Origin: Nocardiopsis dassonvillei_B
GTDB lineage: Bacteria > Actinomycetota > Actinomycetes > Streptosporangiales > Streptosporangiaceae
Direction: 5' to 3'
Assembly (NCBI RefSeq): GCF_964273065.1
Contig: NZ_OZ186815.1
Span: 4,402,001-4,466,000, forward strand
Length of the DNA stretch: 64,000 bases
In this document: in pieces, positions 56,779-64,000 of the stretch
Position numbering within the stretch: position 1 is the stretch's first letter
How the letters are laid out: every line of letters begins with the position of its first letter
Program-made: the position numbers and the translations under genes
Notes under the pieces: model-generated
Seen by the model: the letters and a program-made list of their open reading frames with translations, nothing else
Databases searched by the model: none
What the model was told of the DNA's origin: nothing

Positions 56779-57474
56779 ATGGCCATTTCACGTCGTCACG
56801 CCCTACGCGCCTCCCTCCTCGGCGGCGCCGGAGCCGCCCTGGCCGCCGCGGCTCCCGCGCCGGCCTGGGGCGCACCCGACACCGCCTTCGAGGGCGGTGC
56901 GCGCGACGCCCTGCGTCTGCTCAAGGAGGGCAACCGGCGCTGGCGCCGGTTCGCCTCCCGCCACCCCAACGAGGGGCCCGGGCGCCGGGCCGAGGTCGCC
57001 CGGGGGCAGAGCCCCTTCGCGCTCGTCCTCGCCTGCGCCGACTCCCGCGTCGCCCCGGAACTGGTCTTCGACCGGGGCCTGGGCGACCTGTTCACCGTCC
57101 GCTCGGCGGGCGAGGTCCTGGACTCCTCGGTGCTCGGCAGCATCTCCTACGCCGTCGAACACCTGCACGTCCCGCTCATCGTGGTCCTGGGCCACTCCTC
57201 CTGCGGCGCGGTGGGCGCCGCCGTGGACGCCCACCGCACCGGCGAGCTCCCGCACGGACACGTCGGCTACCTCGTCGAGCAGATCCTCGGGGTCGTCGAG
57301 TCCACCCCCGAGGGGGGAGGCGACTTCCTCGACGACTGCGTACGCGCCAACTCCGTGCACATCGCGGACCTGCTGCGCGAGGATGAGGAGCTGCGGCCCT
57401 TCGTCGAGGCGGGGAAGCTGGACGTCGTCGCCGCCCGCTACGACCTCCAGGGGTACGGGGTCGACTGGCTCTGA
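56779..57474 (+). CDS. Exported beta-carbonic anhydrase (twin-arginine signal)
   Basis: A 231-residue beta-class carbonic anhydrase. The zinc site is complete: Cys86 and Asp88/Arg90 in CADSR, then His139 and Cys142 in GHSSCGA. The N-terminus is a Tat signal peptide (ISRRHALRASLLGGAG followed by an Ala-rich h-region and AWGA at the cleavage site), so a normally cytosolic enzyme would fold in the cell and be exported as a zinc enzyme. It interconverts CO2 and bicarbonate at the surface. The ATG is at 56779; a usable ribosome site is weak. Confidence 0.88.
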   Translation: MAISRRHALRASLLGGAGAALAAAAPAPAWGAPDTAFEGGARDALRLLKEGNRRWRRFASRHPNEGPGRRAEVARGQSPFALVLACADSRVAPELVFDRGLGDLFTVRSAGEVLDSSVLGSISYAVEHLHVPLIVVLGHSSCGAVGAAVDAHRTGELPHGHVGYLVEQILGVVESTPEGGGDFLDDCVRANSVHIADLLREDEELRPFVEAGKLDVVAARYDLQGYGVDWL

Positions 57475-57533
57475 GCCGGGACGTAGGTCCCGCTCCGGGG
57501 CGCCGGTGCCATAAAAGCTCATAAAGCGATAAA

Positions 57534-57569
57534 GGCGATCGCCCGTATCATTCCGGGCGATCGCCGTTT
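57534..57569 (+). terminator. Intrinsic terminator of the carbonic anhydrase gene
   Basis: GGCGATCGCCCG pairs with CGGGCGATCGCC and is followed by GTTTTC. One of few classical terminators with a T-run here. Confidence 0.85.
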
Positions 57570-57774
57570 TCATGGTGTCGCGCCACCGTAATCCTGTGTG
57601 ACCATTGTCGTCCCGGCATTGCCGACTCGGCTCTCCTGTCAGGCATAACGCAATAAATTTCCGAAAAGCCAGCGAATCCCTCCGCGTCGTTCTATTGTCG
57701 TGCCTGTCCGTACAGGGGCGGCCCGCGGCCCCGGCCGCCGCGGGCCGCCCGGCCCCGTCTCGCAAAGGACCGAT
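57570..57774. other. Promoter region of the Roadblock-like operon
   Basis: About 200 bases with an A+T-richer core (57640-57670) that should carry the promoter. No -10/-35 boxes were fixed. No gene. Confidence 0.4.
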
Positions 57775-58275
57775 GTGCGCGCGATCGACCGACAGATGAG
57801 GGAACTGCTCCAGACACCCGGTGTGCGCAGCGTCCACCTCGTCGACTGGCGGAGCGGGCGGACCCTCGTCCACGTCGGCGACGAGGACCGCACGGAGGAC
57901 GCGGTGGCGATCCTGCGGACCGTGCACGCCGGGCCGCTGTGCGCGGCACAGGACCTGGAGGACGTGGTCGTCTCCGACGCCGGGCACCACGTGCTGGCCG
58001 CCGTCCTGGCCGGATCCGCGGACCTGTGCCTGCGGGTGCGGGTGTCCCGGGCCGGGGGGAACCTCGGTTCCGCCCTGCGGGACCTGCGCCGACTCGCGCG
58101 CACCGCCCGGTTGCCCGCGCCCCGCCGCGACGACGACCGGCCCCCGTTGCCGGGCCGGGGGCCCGTCCCCCGCCCCCGGACCGCCGTCCCCGTGGACCGC
58201 GGCGTCCTGGAACGCGTCCTCGCCGCACTGCGCACCCTGTCCACCGACCGCCCCGACCGGACGGTGACCGCGTGA
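57775..58275 (+). CDS. Hypothetical protein, first gene of the Roadblock-like operon
   Basis: A 166-residue cytoplasmic protein. The middle (GVRSVHLVDWRSGRTLVHVG, then EDAVAILRTVHAGPL and LEDVVVSDAGHHVLAAVLAGSADLCLRVRVS) alternates short strands and helices in a way that resembles a Roadblock/LC7 fold, although the family match is weak. The C-terminal about 50 residues are Pro/Arg-rich and finish in a helix (RGVLERVLAALRTL). GTG start at 57775 behind AAAGGA. It is co-directional with, and 98 bases ahead of, a clearer Roadblock-like protein. Confidence 0.6.
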   Translation: MRAIDRQMRELLQTPGVRSVHLVDWRSGRTLVHVGDEDRTEDAVAILRTVHAGPLCAAQDLEDVVVSDAGHHVLAAVLAGSADLCLRVRVSRAGGNLGSALRDLRRLARTARLPAPRRDDDRPPLPGRGPVPRPRTAVPVDRGVLERVLAALRTLSTDRPDRTVTA

Positions 58276-58373
58276 GCGGTGGGGACTCCCCGCGCCGCGC
58301 GGTCCGCGGGCTGCGCCGCTGGATCACCGGTCGGGGGCGGACGGGCCGAACCACGCTAAGGAGAGAGAACGAC

Positions 58374-58745
58374 ATGCCGAACATCGAAACCGGTCTCAAA
58401 GAGATGATGGCCATCGACGGGGCGGTCGGCGCCGCCGTCGTCGACTACAGCAGCGGGATGGCGCTGGGCACCCTCGCCTCCACCAACACGCTCGACCTCA
58501 CCGTCGCCGCGGCGGGCAACACCGAGGTGGTCCGCGCCAAGATGCGCACCATGGACCAGCTCGGCCTCAACGACGCCATCGAGGACATCCTCATCACGCT
58601 GTCCGGGCAGTACCACATCATCCGCCCGCTCACCAGCCGGAAGGGCCAGGGGCTCTTCCTCTACCTGGCGCTGGACCGGACCCGGGGCAACCTCGCCCTG
58701 GCCCGCCACCGGCTCAAGGGTGTCGAGGAGGGCCTGGAGGTCTGA
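58374..58745 (+). CDS. Roadblock/LC7-like protein
   Basis: A 123-residue protein: IETGLKEMMAIDGAVGAAVVDYSSGMALGTLAS, then LDLTVAAAGNTEVVRAKMRTMDQLGL and IEDILITLSGQYHIIRPLTSRKGQGLFLYLALDRTRGNLALARHRL. The strand-helix-strand order fits the Roadblock/LC7 (MglB) fold that regulates small GTPases. No such GTPase is adjacent, so the partner is unknown. ATG at 58374 follows AAGGAG. A GTG at 58272, overlapping the previous stop, is in frame and would add 34 residues; the ribosome site favours the shorter form. Confidence 0.75.
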   Translation: MPNIETGLKEMMAIDGAVGAAVVDYSSGMALGTLASTNTLDLTVAAAGNTEVVRAKMRTMDQLGLNDAIEDILITLSGQYHIIRPLTSRKGQGLFLYLALDRTRGNLALARHRLKGVEEGLEV

Positions 58746-58836
58746 TCCGGAAGCGGTCGGGAGGGGCGGCGATGGGGGACAATCGGGGAAGACCCCGCTC
58801 TCCCACAGCCGCCCCCATGTTCGAGGAGAACCGGCC

Positions 58837-59073
58837 ATGTTCCGGATCGCCATCAGCCGTCTCGACGACGCGCGCATCGTCCCGGAGCACCGGGAGACGG
58901 TGCTGTCCGTCGACGACGCCGTCCGCGCCGTCCTGACCCGCCTGCCCGCCGCCGACCCGGCACTGTTCAGTGGCCGGACGGTCCAGGACTCGGTCAACCG
59001 GTTCAACGACTTCAGGCGCGACGTCGTCGCCGGCGGCCGCGGGTACAGGGTGGTGATCGCCCCGATGATGTGA
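58837..59073 (+). CDS. Small hypothetical protein
   Basis: A 78-residue protein that I do not recognise: RIAISRLDDARIVPEHRETVLSVDDAVRAVLTRLPAADPALFSG, then VQDSVNRFNDFRRDVVAGG and a hydrophobic end (YRVVIAPMM). It looks like a small alpha/beta domain. GAGGAGA precedes the ATG at 58837. It is the third gene in the same direction after the two Roadblock-like genes and is probably co-transcribed. Confidence 0.6.
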   Translation: MFRIAISRLDDARIVPEHRETVLSVDDAVRAVLTRLPAADPALFSGRTVQDSVNRFNDFRRDVVAGGRGYRVVIAPMM

Positions 59074-59095
59074 CCCGCGGCGGCCGGGCCGGGGC

Positions 59096-60100
59096 TCAGC
59101 CGGAGCCGAACGCCGAGTCGAAGGACGCCTCGGGCGGGTCGTAGGCGTGCGAGCGGACGAACCGCACCGCCTCGGCGGCGCCGACCAGCCGGTCCATCCC
59201 CGCGTCCTCCCACTCCACCGAGATCGGTCCGGTGTAGCCGATGGAGTTCAGGACCCGGAAGCAGTCCTCCCAGGGGACGTCGCCGTGCCCGGTGGACACG
59301 AAGTCCCAGCCGCGCCGCGGGTCGCCCCACGGCAGGTGGGAGCCCAGCCGCCCGTTGCGGCCGTTGCCGGTCCGCCTGCGGGTGTCCTTGCAGTCCACGT
59401 GGTAGATCCGGTCCCGGAAGTCCCACAGGAACGACACCGGGTCGATGTCCTGCCACACCATGTGGCTGGGGTCCCAGTTCAGGCCGAACGCCTCCCGGTG
59501 TCCCACCGCCTCCAGCGCCGCCTGCGTGGACCAGTGGTCGTAGGCGATCTCGGAGGGGTGCACCTCGTGCGCGAACCGCACCCCGACCTCGTCGAACACG
59601 TCCAGGATCGGGTTCCAGCGGTCGGCGAAGTCCCGGTAGCCGGCCTCGATGACGTCCTCGCCCACCGGCGGGAACATCGCCACGTACTTCCAGATCGCCG
59701 ACCCGGTGAAGCCCACCACCGTGGACACCCCGAGCCGGGCCGCCGCCCGCGCGGTCGTCTTCATCTCCTCGGCCGCGCGCCGCCGCACGCCCTCGGGGTC
59801 GCCGTCGCCCCACACCCGGGACGGCAGGATGTCCCTGTGCCGGTGGTCGATGGGGTCGTCGCAGACCGCCTGGCCGAGCAGGTGGTTGGAGATCGCCCAC
59901 AGCCCCAGGCCGTGCCGCTCGAGGATGCCGAGCCGGTCGCGCACGTAGTCGTCGTCCGCGGCGGCCCGGGTGACGTCGAGGTGGTCCCCCCAGCAGGCGA
60001 CCTCCAACCCGTCGTAGCCCCAGGAGGAGGCCAGGGAGCACACCTCCTCGAAGGGCAGGTCGGCCCACTGTCCGGTGAAGAGGGTGACTGGTCGTGTCAT
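59096..60100 (-). CDS. Sugar phosphate isomerase/epimerase (AP-endonuclease-2-like TIM barrel)
   Basis: A 334-residue xylose-isomerase-like TIM barrel. RFAHEVHPSEIAYD supplies the first metal ligands; LNWDPSHMVW, YHVDCKD and the C-terminal ISVEWEDAGMDRLVGA (Glu) complete the metal site in order. The family includes myo-inosose dehydratases (IolE) and sugar epimerases. It belongs to the leftward sugar cluster (permease, binding protein, second isomerase) and should act on the imported sugar. AAAGG precedes the ATG at 60100. Confidence 0.83.
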   Translation of the reverse strand: MTRPVTLFTGQWADLPFEEVCSLASSWGYDGLEVACWGDHLDVTRAAADDDYVRDRLGILERHGLGLWAISNHLLGQAVCDDPIDHRHRDILPSRVWGDGDPEGVRRRAAEEMKTTARAAARLGVSTVVGFTGSAIWKYVAMFPPVGEDVIEAGYRDFADRWNPILDVFDEVGVRFAHEVHPSEIAYDHWSTQAALEAVGHREAFGLNWDPSHMVWQDIDPVSFLWDFRDRIYHVDCKDTRRRTGNGRNGRLGSHLPWGDPRRGWDFVSTGHGDVPWEDCFRVLNSIGYTGPISVEWEDAGMDRLVGAAEAVRFVRSHAYDPPEASFDSAFGSG

Positions 60101-60185
60101 GTCGGGCCTTTCGTCGGTGCGCCCTCGCGCTTGCGCCGAAGGGGCCCCGCCGTGCGGCGGGGCCCGGTGGTCGTCGTGGTCGGTG

Positions 60186-60866
60186 TCAGTGGTCGTCGTG
60201 TTCCGCCCGGGCCCCGGCGGTGCCGTCGGGTTCCAGCGCTCCCGTCCCCGGGGCGGCGGGCAGGTGGGCGTGGACGTGGCCGAGCCCCGCGGCGACCGCG
60301 GCCTCGTCCAGGTGCGCGGCCGCGGCGGACCAGCCCACCACGGCCTCGTTCCGCACGCCCATCGCCACGTGCAGCAGGTCCATGCGCAGGTCCTCGTCCT
60401 CCACCAGCGCCGCCTTGGAGTAGGTGTCGGAGGTCACCACCAGCAGCGAGGCGGACGAGACCAGGGCGGTGCGGACGGGGTCCGGGTCGCCCTCGGAACC
60501 CAGGGAGGTGATCACTTCGTGCGCGGTGGTCCGCCACCCGTGCACGGTGCCCGCGTCGACCACCTCCAGGGGCGGGTGGGAGCCGTCCACGGGCAGCCAG
60601 ACCTCCATCTCCTCCACGACCGGCGCCAGCTCCGCGCGCGCGGCCATCGCGGCCTCGGCCAGCGCCGCCACCGCCTCGGTGTCCCCGCTCTCCGCCTCCT
60701 CTCCGGGGGACAGGACGAGCGCGGCGGCCAGGGCGAGCACGACCGCCATCGCGCCGATCGTGAGCCACCAGGTCAGGGGGGTGGCGTGCTGGGGTTCGGG
60801 CGGGGCCCCGGGGGGAGGCGGGGCCTGGTCTTCTTCGATCAGGGGGGTCCGGTGGTCGTCGGGCAT
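60186..60866 (-). CDS. Hypothetical membrane-anchored protein
   Basis: A 226-residue protein. A short Pro-rich cytoplasmic start (MPDDHRTPLIEEDQAPPPPGAPPEPQ) is followed by one helix (about residues 33-53, TWWLTIGAMAVVLALAAALVL). A helical extracytoplasmic domain follows, including the helices EAVAALAEAAMAARAELAPVVEEM and LRMDLLHVAMGVRNEAVVGWSAAAAHL. I know no family. AGGAGA precedes the ATG at 60866. It sits between the two isomerase genes in the same direction, but a link to sugar use is only positional. Confidence 0.6.
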   Translation of the reverse strand: MPDDHRTPLIEEDQAPPPPGAPPEPQHATPLTWWLTIGAMAVVLALAAALVLSPGEEAESGDTEAVAALAEAAMAARAELAPVVEEMEVWLPVDGSHPPLEVVDAGTVHGWRTTAHEVITSLGSEGDPDPVRTALVSSASLLVVTSDTYSKAALVEDEDLRMDLLHVAMGVRNEAVVGWSAAAAHLDEAAVAAGLGHVHAHLPAAPGTGALEPDGTAGARAEHDDH

Positions 60867-61028
60867 GGTGACGTCTCCTAGCGGGTGGAAGTCACCCTGC
60901 TCCCGGCGGCGCTTTCCGGCGAGCGCGGTGCCGAGCGGGGTGGGGGTGTGCCGTCGCGGACGCGGGACCGGCCCGACCGCTGTGCGCGCACGGTCGGAGA
61001 CGGACCGGGCCCCGCCGCCCCCCACTCC

Positions 61029-61886
61029 TCACCTTCCGTTCAGGAGGGACCGCAGGAACGCCAGCCCGTCGACGGCGATCGCGTCCTGTGTCTCCGCCAG
61101 CGGCCGCCAGATGGAGGCCGCGGTGGCGATGCTGGCATTCTCCGCGGTGAACGATTCGATGACCAGGGGGCCGTCGTGGCCGATCGCGTCCAGCGCGCCG
61201 ACGATCCCGGGCCAGTCCAGGTGGTCCGCGCCGGGGGCGCCCCGGTCGTTGGCGCAGACCTGCACGTGGGCGACCCGCCCGCCCGCCCGCAGGATGGCCG
61301 CCGGCACATCCCTCTCCTCGATGTTCATGTGGTAGATGTCCAGCGCCAGGCCGCAGTGCTCCGACGGCAGGTCGGCCAACAGCTCCAAGCCCTGGTCCAC
61401 GGTGTTGAGGACACTGGTCTCGTACCGGTTGAGGGGCTCCACCGCCAGCCGGACCCCGGCCTGGGCGGCGTGCTCCACGACCGGGGCCAGGGCCTCGGTC
61501 AGCTCGGCCGCCAGGGACGCCCGCCCGGCCGGGGGGATCCGCCAGGTGCGGCCCACCGACGCGTAGGCGGGACCGGCGGCGACGGGCGACCCGACCGCCG
61601 CCGCCGCGTCCACGACCCGGCGCAGGTAGTCCTGTGTCGTCCGCCGGGTGCCCGGGTCGGTCGCGACCAGCTCCCGACCCGGGCCCATGACCAGTACGAC
61701 TCGGGGCTCCAGACCCAGCCCGCTCACCAGGTCCCGCGCGCGGCCGGGGTCCCAGTCGCCGACGTCCTCCACGGGGAGTTCGATCACGTCGAACCCCCAC
61801 GCGGCCACCCGCGGGGCGATCCTCTCCAGAGCCGCCCCGGTCAGCGGCGACGTCCACACCCAGGTGTTGACCCCCAGCGCGCGCAT
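61029..61886 (-). CDS. Sugar phosphate isomerase/epimerase (D-psicose/tagatose epimerase-like)
   Basis: A 285-residue TIM barrel of the same superfamily as the enzyme at 59096-60100 but only distantly related. IELPVED, RLAVEPLNRYETSVLN (first Glu ligand, a signature of ketose 3-epimerases), LALDIYHMNIEE (Asp/His), HVQVCANDRGAPG (His) and PLVIESFTAENASI (second Glu) give a full metal site. It probably interconverts ketoses. The ATG follows GGAGGAG. It starts 12 bases after the binding-protein gene and is surely co-transcribed. Confidence 0.87.
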   Translation of the reverse strand: MRALGVNTWVWTSPLTGAALERIAPRVAAWGFDVIELPVEDVGDWDPGRARDLVSGLGLEPRVVLVMGPGRELVATDPGTRRTTQDYLRRVVDAAAAVGSPVAAGPAYASVGRTWRIPPAGRASLAAELTEALAPVVEHAAQAGVRLAVEPLNRYETSVLNTVDQGLELLADLPSEHCGLALDIYHMNIEERDVPAAILRAGGRVAHVQVCANDRGAPGADHLDWPGIVGALDAIGHDGPLVIESFTAENASIATAASIWRPLAETQDAIAVDGLAFLRSLLNGR

Positions 61887-61898
61887 CGTCCCCTCCTC

Positions 61899-63104
61899 CT
61901 ACCGGTCGGTCCAGGCGTCGGGGAACCCGGGCAGGTCCTCCCCGCCGAACTTGGCGTAGTGCAGCGACGGCATGTCGGCGTTGCGCTCCAGGAAGTCCTG
62001 GAGCTCGCCCTGGCCGATCGGCTCCTGCGGCAGGATCCACTCCGCGGGGACCTCCTCCCCGGCCAGGATCATGGACGCGGCCAGGACCGGGGTCCGCCAC
62101 TGGAAGTTGGAGTACACCGGCGCGATCGCGGTCAGCCCCTCCTCGTCCCACTTGCGCATGAAGCTCAGCTCGTCCTCACCGGAGATCACCGGGTAGGGCT
62201 GTCCGGCGTCCTCGAACGCCTCCAGCGCGGCCACGGCGCCGTCCCCGGCGTCCATCCAGATGCCGTTCACCTCGCCGCGCTGGAGGTGCTGGGAGACCAG
62301 GTCCTTGATCTTGGCGCCGTCGCCCTCGGTGAACTCGTAGCCGAGCACCTCCAGGTCGCTCCCGCCGAAGATCTGCTGGGCGGCCGCCCAGCGGTGCTCC
62401 AGCACGTCCACGCCCGGGAGGATGCGCAGCGCCAGCACCGTCGACCCGGGCTCCAGGTTGTCCACCAGGAACTCCGCGGCGTCGGCGCCGTAGGCGTAGC
62501 CGCCGATCGGGTGGATGAACGTGACCATGCAGTCGCTGTTGACGCCGCGGTCGAACACGATGACCGGGACGCCGCTCTCGCAGGCGGTCTCCACCGCCGG
62601 GGTCAGGGTGGCGGTGGTGGACGGCGAGATGATGATGGCGTCGCAGTCGCCGGAGTCCACGAACGCCTGGATGTCGGAGATCTGCTGGTTGTCGTCGTCG
62701 GCCGCGTCGGACACCCGGAACTCGCCGATACGGCCCTCCTCCTGGAGCGCCTCCACCTGCTGCTCCATGGTGATGAAGCCGGTGACGCGCCAGGGGTTGG
62801 AGACCGAGGCGTTGGAGAAGCAGACGGTGGCGTCCTCCGGGGAGTCGTGCGCGAACTCCGAGGTGTCCGTCCACTCCGGCTCGATCGCCTGGAGCCAGGG
62901 CTGGTCGGCCGGGCCCTCCGGCTCGATCTCCCGCTGGGCGAGCTGGGCGTCGTACTCCGCCTGGTCGAACCACTCGGCGTCGGGGGTCGGTTCCGCACCG
63001 CCCCCGCCCCCGGGGGCGGCGTCGTCCGGTGTGTCCGTGGTACACGCCGAGAGCATCAGTGTCAGGCCGGCGGTACCGGCGAGCAGCATGCGTGAGATGC
63101 GCAT
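61899..63104 (-). CDS. Sugar ABC transporter substrate-binding lipoprotein
   Basis: A 401-residue type I periplasmic-binding protein. LTLMLSAC is the lipobox; Cys21 would be lipidated and hold it on the outer membrane face. The ribose-binding-protein-like fold begins at ATVCFSNASVSNPWRVTGFITMEQQV; CDAIIISPSTTATLTPAVETACESGVPVIVFDRGV is the classical hinge motif of the RbsB group. The end (YAKFGGEDLPGFPDAWTDR) is typical for this ABC subfamily. It starts 2 bases after the permease stop, and its AGGAGG overlaps that stop. It delivers an unidentified sugar to the permease. Confidence 0.88.
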   Translation of the reverse strand: MRISRMLLAGTAGLTLMLSACTTDTPDDAAPGGGGGAEPTPDAEWFDQAEYDAQLAQREIEPEGPADQPWLQAIEPEWTDTSEFAHDSPEDATVCFSNASVSNPWRVTGFITMEQQVEALQEEGRIGEFRVSDAADDDNQQISDIQAFVDSGDCDAIIISPSTTATLTPAVETACESGVPVIVFDRGVNSDCMVTFIHPIGGYAYGADAAEFLVDNLEPGSTVLALRILPGVDVLEHRWAAAQQIFGGSDLEVLGYEFTEGDGAKIKDLVSQHLQRGEVNGIWMDAGDGAVAALEAFEDAGQPYPVISGEDELSFMRKWDEEGLTAIAPVYSNFQWRTPVLAASMILAGEEVPAEWILPQEPIGQGELQDFLERNADMPSLHYAKFGGEDLPGFPDAWTDR

Positions 63105-63106
63105 GA

Positions 63107-64000
63107 TTACCTCCTGGGGGTCCCGAGCTGCCGCTCGGGTTCGTTGTCCGGTCGCCGGCGCGGGCGCCCCGGCGGTCGCAGATCGCCCCGGCGGGCGGCG
63201 TAGGCCACCGCGGCGATGATGATGAGCCCCTGTACCGAAGGCTGGATGGTCGAGGGCAGGTAGAGCTGGTTGAACAGGGTGAACAGGGCGTCGACCGTGA
63301 GGGCGCCCAGGGCGGCGGCCACGACCGTCCCCCGGCCGCCGCCCAGGACCACGCCGCCCAGCACCACGGCGGTGATGGCGGTGAACTCCAGCCCCTGTCC
63401 GACCTGCGCGGTGACCCCGGCGAAGCCGCCGATGAGGATCGCCGCGACCGTCGCCATGAGGGCGGAGCCGACGAAGGCCAGGGTGCGCACCCGCTGCACC
63501 CGCACCCCGGAGAAGGCGGCGGCGACGTCGTTGTCGCCGGTCGCCATCAGGGCGCGGCCGAACGGGGACCGCATGAGGAACACGGCGCCGACGGTCAGCG
63601 CCAGGGCGATGAGCGCCGCCCAGGGCAGCTGCCCGAGGAAGGGCACGCCCTCGATCCCGCCCCGGCCCGGGACGCGGAACGCCTCCGACAGGGAGCCGGT
63701 GGGCGCGCCCCCGGTCCAGAAGCGGACCGCGCCGAACAGGACGAGCATCGTGCCCAGGGTGGTGATGATCGACGGCACCCTGAGCAGTGTCGTGACCAGG
63801 CCGTTGACCAGCCCCACCAGCAGGCCGAAGGCGAGCATGACGAGGATGACCGGCCAGGTCATGCCCTCCTCGCCGTCGATGAGCCGGGCCGCGATGACCA
63901 CCTGGGCGCCGACCAGGGAGCCGACCGACAGGTCGAACTCACCGGACACGATGACCAGGTACTGGCCCACGGCCAGGATGACGAGCGGGGCCGCCTTCTT
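63107..64000 (-). CDS. Sugar ABC transporter permease (RbsC-like), 5' end beyond window
   Basis: Partial gene; the frame runs on past the right edge, so the first part of the protein is missing. The visible 297 residues include the family motif GEFDLSVGSLVGAQVVIAA and at least seven hydrophobic segments; VAAAFSGVRVQRVRTLAFVGSALMATVAAILIGG is the EAA-like loop region for the ATPase. The C-terminus ends in a basic, proline-rich tail (RPPGRPRRRPDNEPERQLG). An ATPase gene should lie upstream, outside this window. Confidence 0.9.
   Translation of the reverse strand, partial: KKAAPLVILAVGQYLVIVSGEFDLSVGSLVGAQVVIAARLIDGEEGMTWPVILVMLAFGLLVGLVNGLVTTLLRVPSIITTLGTMLVLFGAVRFWTGGAPTGSLSEAFRVPGRGGIEGVPFLGQLPWAALIALALTVGAVFLMRSPFGRALMATGDNDVAAAFSGVRVQRVRTLAFVGSALMATVAAILIGGFAGVTAQVGQGLEFTAITAVVLGGVVLGGGRGTVVAAALGALTVDALFTLFNQLYLPSTIQPSVQGLIIIAAVAYAARRGDLRPPGRPRRRPDNEPERQLGTPRR

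Noticed and set aside
60885..63095. A 736-codon plus-strand frame over the sugar cluster
   Set aside because: It is His/Arg/Gly-rich and is the antisense shadow of the binding-protein and isomerase genes.

Overview
The window is chromosomal DNA of a very high G+C actinobacterium. GTG and TTG starts are common, leaderless promoters occur, and the family content and gene order point to the Streptosporangiales, probably Nocardiopsaceae (Nocardiopsis/Thermobifida-like). The supporting blocks are galU-moeA/glp-moaC-mog-rimJ-glpR/sepX, rsmI divergent from a GT39 mannosyltransferase, metG-tatD, and an fmdB/ruc gene behind a CIRCE operator. The genus is an inference from layout and families, not from a database search.

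Layout. 0.4-2.5 kb: ActP-type acetate/pyruvate symporter with its DUF485 partner. 2.8-3.2 kb: a guanidine-III riboswitch in front of a SugE/Gdx exporter. 3.3-4.7 kb: a DUF2087 protein and a Cof-type HAD phosphatase. 4.8-10.1 kb: five overlapping genes matching the functionally unknown STM4011-STM4015 cluster (two radical SAM enzymes, a sulfatase-fold hydrolase, an ATP-grasp protein and a leucine-rich-repeat-like protein). 10.9-22.9 kb: seven more intact STM4015 paralogues plus one gutted remnant, interrupted by small regulatory and stress-type genes (DUF1707, DinB, SRPBCC/ArsR/VOC). The eight intact paralogues fall into four transcription units, and each unit is preceded by the same element, CGTC-N8-CTGCTA. 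This looks like one co-regulated, amplified and undescribed system, and it is the main discovery of the window.

23-28.9 kb: MerR with a divergent methyltransferase, a second methyltransferase, a cardiolipin-synthase-like PLD protein, and a TetR/SDR pair sharing an operator. 28.9-32.5 kb: tRNA-Arg, an M15 peptidase, MscL, a SAF/CpaB protein and Ruc. 32.8-39.1 kb: 5-FTHF cyclo-ligase, galU, a MoeA that is probably the division protein Glp, moaC, mog, a RimJ-like acetyltransferase, a GlpR/SepX-like membrane protein and tRNA-Ala. 39.3-39.9 kb: a deletion scar joining two headless divergent genes (AhpD-like and MarR). 40-54.6 kb: TatB, CspA, the mannosyltransferase, RsmI, an AIM24 protein, a fused SecDF, MetG, TatD, RsgA with an upstream micro-ORF, and the first of two MHYT proteins. 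54.7-64 kb: the second MHYT protein, a TetR regulator, a Tat-exported beta-carbonic anhydrase, a small operon with a Roadblock-like protein, and a sugar ABC transporter/isomerase cluster that runs off the right edge.

How it fits together. Most blocks are ordinary housekeeping. Several carry readable regulation: the riboswitch at sugE, CIRCE at ruc, twin inverted repeats at the SRPBCC/ArsR operon, a 19-bp-spacer dyad promoter at the MerR pair, and a repeated GACCGGTC operator at the TetR/SDR pair. All statements come from reading the sequence and from recalled family knowledge. No similarity search was run.
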